NCBI GenBank assembly: GCA_935421135.1
Contig: OW285187.1
Span: 31,498,818-31,562,817, forward strand
Origin: Bugulina stolonifera
Taxonomy: Eukaryota; Bryozoa; Gymnolaemata; Cheilostomatida; Bugulidae
Length of the DNA stretch: 64,000 nucleotides
Reading direction: 5' to 3'
A program made the translations under genes and the position numbers. Shown one piece after another: positions 59,911 to 64,000 of this stretch; position 1 is the first letter of the stretch; every line of letters starts with the position of its first letter. The notes beneath the pieces were generated by a model that saw only the letters and a list, made by a program, of their open reading frames with translations, did not search any database and had not been told where the DNA came from.

Positions 59911-60162
59911 AAGTACCACAGCAATAGGGCCAAGGATAACAGCTGGGAGTTATCTTCTCTTTTCAGTAGCTAAACTTGTTATTATCTCAATGGTTGATTG
60001 GACTAGATCTAACTGGTAATTTAGTAATTTAATTTTCCTCACCATTTTTTATAGACATATACAGTACATGTATTATAACTATTCAATTTTGTAAATATAT
60101 TGTAAATTTGGGATTTCTACAACATTTACAAAAATAATTTAAAAAAACACTATAAATGGACT

Positions 60163-63100
60163 TTAAAAAAGTTGTATTCTCCTATTGAATCGCCTGCACA
60201 GAAATGCTGGTCTTTTATAAGCAAAGACTAGAGCAAATATAACATTTAATAGAATAATTACAGCATAAAAAGTTGCGTTAGTAGGTTTAAGTTGTTTAGT
60301 TGAAGGCTTTACTACCTTCATTTCATCAGCTATTCGCAGGTAGTGTTTGTAGTCATTCTGTAGGTACATGTGCAACTGGTCAGGTGTATACTTGAGCTGT
60401 AGCATGTATCTAAGATAAGCTGTGAGAGCACCACCTGCTACTGCTGTCATATGAAACATACACCCATCTACAAGTTCATTAGTACAACATATTAGGAACT
60501 ACAAACCACTGCATATAATACAAGCAGGCTTTAATTGTAATGTGTGTTTCAGGAAAGGGGTGGCTTCACGAGAAACAATTTAGGCCAAACTGTGTGCTGC
60601 TGATTTTTGACTGGGATACCCTTGGGAAATGGGAAACCTGAACAATGCGCCATTCTGCTCAAACAGCCATTGTGGCGCCACACTTTAAAATCAAATGATT
60701 ATTATTATGTACTACAAGTATACGCTGAAGCTTGAAAAAACGGTAAACTGATCAATGAGCCATGGTTATGGGACAAAGTGTTGTGTTGTGAACATGTTCA
60801 GATAACTAATAACATGTCTAGCTGTGTTCATGTGTATCATCAGTCTTATTGTAAACTTCCACATTTTATAAGTCAATCTCAGTCATGTACATATTCAATA
60901 TTACAGTAGTAGAGTAGTAATAGCCAACTAGCAGTCACTCCCATCACATGTACTTTGCAGCCTATACCATGTTACATGTACATTATATTCACTAGTCATA
61001 CTGCTAGTAGAAACATTGCTAACTTACACTTACACTAACCATTGTCAACAGTTTTCAACCCAAAATCACTCTCTACAGTAACTGCTGTCTATAATCAGCT
61101 TATAGCCTATAGGTTATAAATAACTAACAATCTGGCAATCTATATGATGTAGCATATTTGACTTCTACATATCATCTTGGCTGAAGGGAGGAGACTATAG
61201 AAGTTGATGGTATATTCTCCTCACACCACTCTAAGATACCACTCTAAGGTATGCACTCTCATATCAGATTGGATAGAATAGATACAGTGTATATGTGTAT
61301 AATATTGTACAAGGGAGATGATTACTGATACCTACAGTACAGTTATCTGGATAAAAATTGACAGTGAGTGAACAAGGAATACTACGATACTTTGCTATCA
61401 GGGGTAGTGAACCATTTAGATGCTCTCAATATACAGACAGTACAATGTAGAGTGTAAACTAACCTTTAGCTTCTACCTCCATCAGCGGTTTCCTTCCTAC
61501 AGGAGACTTGAGCATTGGATTCTGTTGAATATAAGGTACCATATGTTATGCACTACATAGATGTACTACACTGTACACATATCTGTTATGTTCTACATGG
61601 ATAGTATTAGATACAGTATAGATGTATTATATGTAGCATATACTCGTATAATAACATAGATACAGTAATAGATACATTATAGATATGCTAACCTTATAAC
61701 AGCCAGATGGTTCTTGTGCCCTGTAGATTATATCCAGATATTCCTCCTTCAGGAACTCATAAAATCCGATACTGGGGCAAACAAATACTACAACATATGT
61801 ATATGTACCATGTAATACTACAACATACCTGTCTACCATGTATTACAGCATTACTGCATTACTGTATTACTAGTACAGTTAGTGGATACAACAAAGAATA
61901 TAACAAGCTAGTATCTCTACTATATACATGTAGAATATACTTCATTAACTTGATTATCCTGAAAATCCCGGATATATAACACACCAATCAACTTGATATG
62001 CTAACTTATCTGTAACTTATAACCAACCAAGTGCAGCGTAACATACAGTGCTCATAGAAGAGATCTAATTGGTCAGCTCCCACCCAATGATATGGTGCAC
62101 CGCTACTGTTACGGGACACTTTGACGAGACGGAGGACCTCATAGTAGCTGTTTGTACACCAAATTCTCTGGAACTCCGAGTTACTGTAGTATCCGGAATC
62201 TTTCAACATATTCTCCCACATCTCAGTACACTTGGGCTACAACATGTCACATGATATATATAATAGATGTCACATGATATATATAATAGATGTCACATGA
62301 TATATACATGATATAGATAATAATATATAGATGATATGGACATTGGGATATGAGTAACCAGTAACCAGACTTCTTCATTCAGAAAACATGGCATGGTGCC
62401 TGTTCCACATGCTACCAGAGAAGTTATGCAATTGTGATAACAGTGCATACTACCACATACAGTGTACATATACACGGTAGATATACACTGTACACACAGT
62501 ACACATACACTGTACATACAGTACACGTACACAGTACATACAGTACACGTACAGTGTACATATACAGTACACGTACAGTGTATAACTAACTATACATACA
62601 GACTTCTCTACTTCCATAGTAAAGAGTAGCTGATGAGTCAGAGGATAGGACTGTAGGTTCTGGGTTGTGACAGACTTAACACAGCTCTGAGATATGGAGC
62701 AGGTTTCCTGACCCCTAGATGCCACCACTGCACCGATACATTTATCAGATATATCCTCATTAAATGCTAAAACCAGCAAGTATGACACGTAGTATTATAG
62801 TACCAGCATGATTGATAAATTATTTTTAACACTTGTCAACACAAACAGTGCAACTCCTATAAATAGTTTAAGGAGAATACTAGCATGGTAAGCAGACAAC
62901 AGTATCACAACACACATGTATGTTCACTATCACATCTATATTCATGGTTTTACCATAGGCACACTAACCATTAAAGCTTTCCTTCATATTTAAAGTGGAT
63001 GACCATTTAAGTTCTGGTTTAACAATACGGGGCACATTATGTGTAGTGTATACATCAGTCACTAGAGATTTGAGATTCTGGAATTGAGTTGGGTCATTCC

Positions 63101-63362
63101 TGAAAAGACAATTAGATGAATGAAACACAGTAGAGATTTAGCAGATATTGTGATAATATATTCTATTTGTTACAGTCAGCTTGGAGTAATATTAGTATGG
63201 AGTACGAGCCCATCAACAGAGCACTGGGTTACCTTTGTACTGCACCAATGCCGTCCAATAAAGGTTTCTCACAGTGTGACAATAGCTTCTGCAACCTTAA
63301 TTTTAAGTCTTCTTCCAGCTGGTTAAACAGGAATGTATGGGCTGTGACTTCTTTCAAGACAC
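60163..63362 (-). CDS. C16orf89/UPF0764-like protein with C-terminal membrane anchor, 5' end outside the window
   Basis: Seven phase-consistent minus-strand exons: 63233-63362, 62969-63099, 62600-62766, 62028-62236, 61693-61771, 61464-61521, 60163-60467, about 359 residues. It matches the DUF4735/UPF0764 family typified by human C16orf89: SQSCVKSVTTQN and LTHQLLF with conserved cysteines, a GFYEFLKEEYLDIIYRAQEP block followed by SGCYK, and DGCMFHMTAVAGGALTAYLR, which parallels the human DGC-x2-H-x-TAVAVAALGGFLY. The human protein is secreted by the thyroid and its biochemical role is unknown. Here an extra tail carries a clear hydrophobic helix (FYAVIILLNVIFALVFAY) and a basic end, so the product is probably membrane-anchored. 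The signal peptide exon should lie beyond 64000. The donor of exon 62028-62236 was chosen by phase. Confidence 0.8.
62244..62307. repeat. 23-bp tandem repeat beside a C16orf89-like acceptor
   Basis: Two full units and one partial unit of ATGTCACATGATATATATAA(TAG), starting eight bases from the acceptor of exon 62028-62236. Non-coding. Confidence 0.8.
62452..62590. repeat. TACAGTACAC/TACACTGTAC minisatellite
   Basis: Many diverged units of about 10-20 bp built from ACAGTGTACATATACA and ACAGTACACGTAC. Being partly palindromic it opens simple-sequence frames on both strands. It ends about ten bases before the donor of exon 62600-62766. Confidence 0.75.
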
Positions 63363-63580
63363 CTACACCATATAATGTTATACTGTATTACGCGTGACCA
63401 CTACTGTCACGCACCTACACCATATAATGTTATATTGTATTATACGTGACCACTACTGTCACGCACCTACACCATATAATGTTATATTGCATTATACGTG
63501 ACCACTACTGTCACCCACCTACGCCATATAATGTTATATTGTATTATACGTGACTACTACTGTCACACACCTACACCTTA
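63363..63580 (-). repeat. 52-bp minisatellite that copies a splice acceptor
   Basis: Units begin at 63361, 63413, 63465 and 63517, with a partial fifth, each opening ACCTACACCATATAATGTTA on the plus strand. On the minus (coding) strand every unit ends ATATGGTGTAGGTG, the acceptor of exon 63233-63362 (GTGTAG then GTG). The real junction is at 63362/63363, so the same acceptor is available at about 52-bp steps upstream. Confidence 0.82.
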
Positions 63581-64000
63581 CATACGTACATGTTTATATA
63601 AAGGACATGTATGTACAAGAGACAGCTAGCACTGATAGTCTCCATCTATCAAACATTCTAAGAAACTGCATGAATTGTATTCACATGCTGCTGCCTGTCA
63701 AGCAACTTTAGAATTATTAAATATTTACCAATTTAACAAAAAGATAGATCCCATAATTATATTAGCCTGGGAAAACTGGAAAATAAAGCAAATTTTCAAA
63801 GAAGTTGCTAAGCAGTTGTAGAATATATAAAAGATATTTCACGTGGAAAATAGGCAACATCTAATCTTATGTAATGTGTAATAGTTCTACTGAGCTACTG
63901 CAGATACAGGAGTGCAGGATACTTGCCTGTACACACTGTTTTTGTACTTGCTATATGATACACAAGTAGGTTATACCAATATATAATATACACTGTAGGT
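63581..64000. other. Right edge: probable intron of the C16orf89-like gene
   Basis: No further exon of this gene was recognised on the minus strand up to the end of the window. The missing N-terminal signal-peptide exon should lie outside. Confidence 0.45.

Overview
This window is nuclear DNA from an animal. Genes are intron-rich with GT-AG splicing, about two thirds of the sequence is A+T, and the gene set is metazoan: a piRNA-trimmer-type nuclease, a centromeric H3, a complement-like thioester-family protein and an epsin-related ENTH adaptor. The predicted proteins are far from vertebrate and insect homologues while keeping family landmarks. Short introns, strong AT richness and frequent TACATGTA palindromes make an early-branching invertebrate, perhaps a demosponge, my best guess. 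No species can be assigned from sequence alone.

Layout. 1-9459 has no gene I can defend: AT-rich DNA with a tRNA-derived SINE-like unit, two copies of a Mutator-like MITE, a long AT hairpin and one orphan candidate terminal exon. 9460-17360 (+) is a 19-exon PARN-family deadenylase/trimmer with a C-terminal membrane anchor, best read as PNLDC1. 18191-20186 (+) is a three-exon basic orphan protein. It converges on CD2BP2 (20289-23283, -), which follows the single-exon HINT3-like gene (23730-24167, -). 24168-26304 is empty. 26313-29574 is a decayed P-element/THAP9-type transposon with 8-bp target duplications, a THAP remnant and a nested MITE. 30220-31011 holds the 3' part of a non-LTR reverse transcriptase. 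32121-33490 (+) is a four-exon CENP-A. 34087-41303 (-) is CLINT1/epsinR in 15 exons, with a tRNA-Ser(AGA) 236 bp from its start codon. A hAT MITE lies in the next gap. 43795-59910 (+) is a 29-exon, about 1596-residue CD109/MCR-like thioester-family protein that has an LDLa-like module and has lost the thioester residues. 60163-63362 (-) is the 3' part of a C16orf89/UPF0764-type gene that runs off the right edge.

Functional reading. The genes are unrelated housekeeping, germline and surface-protein genes, not a cluster. The most striking points are the P-like transposon fossil, the thioester-dead LDLa-bearing macroglobulin, an altered GYF pocket in CD2BP2, and two minisatellites whose repeat unit spans a splice site, so that splice donors or acceptors are copied several times into the adjoining intron. 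Exon boundaries were assigned by eye from splice consensus, reading-frame phase and family similarity. Each reported multi-exon model stays in frame throughout.
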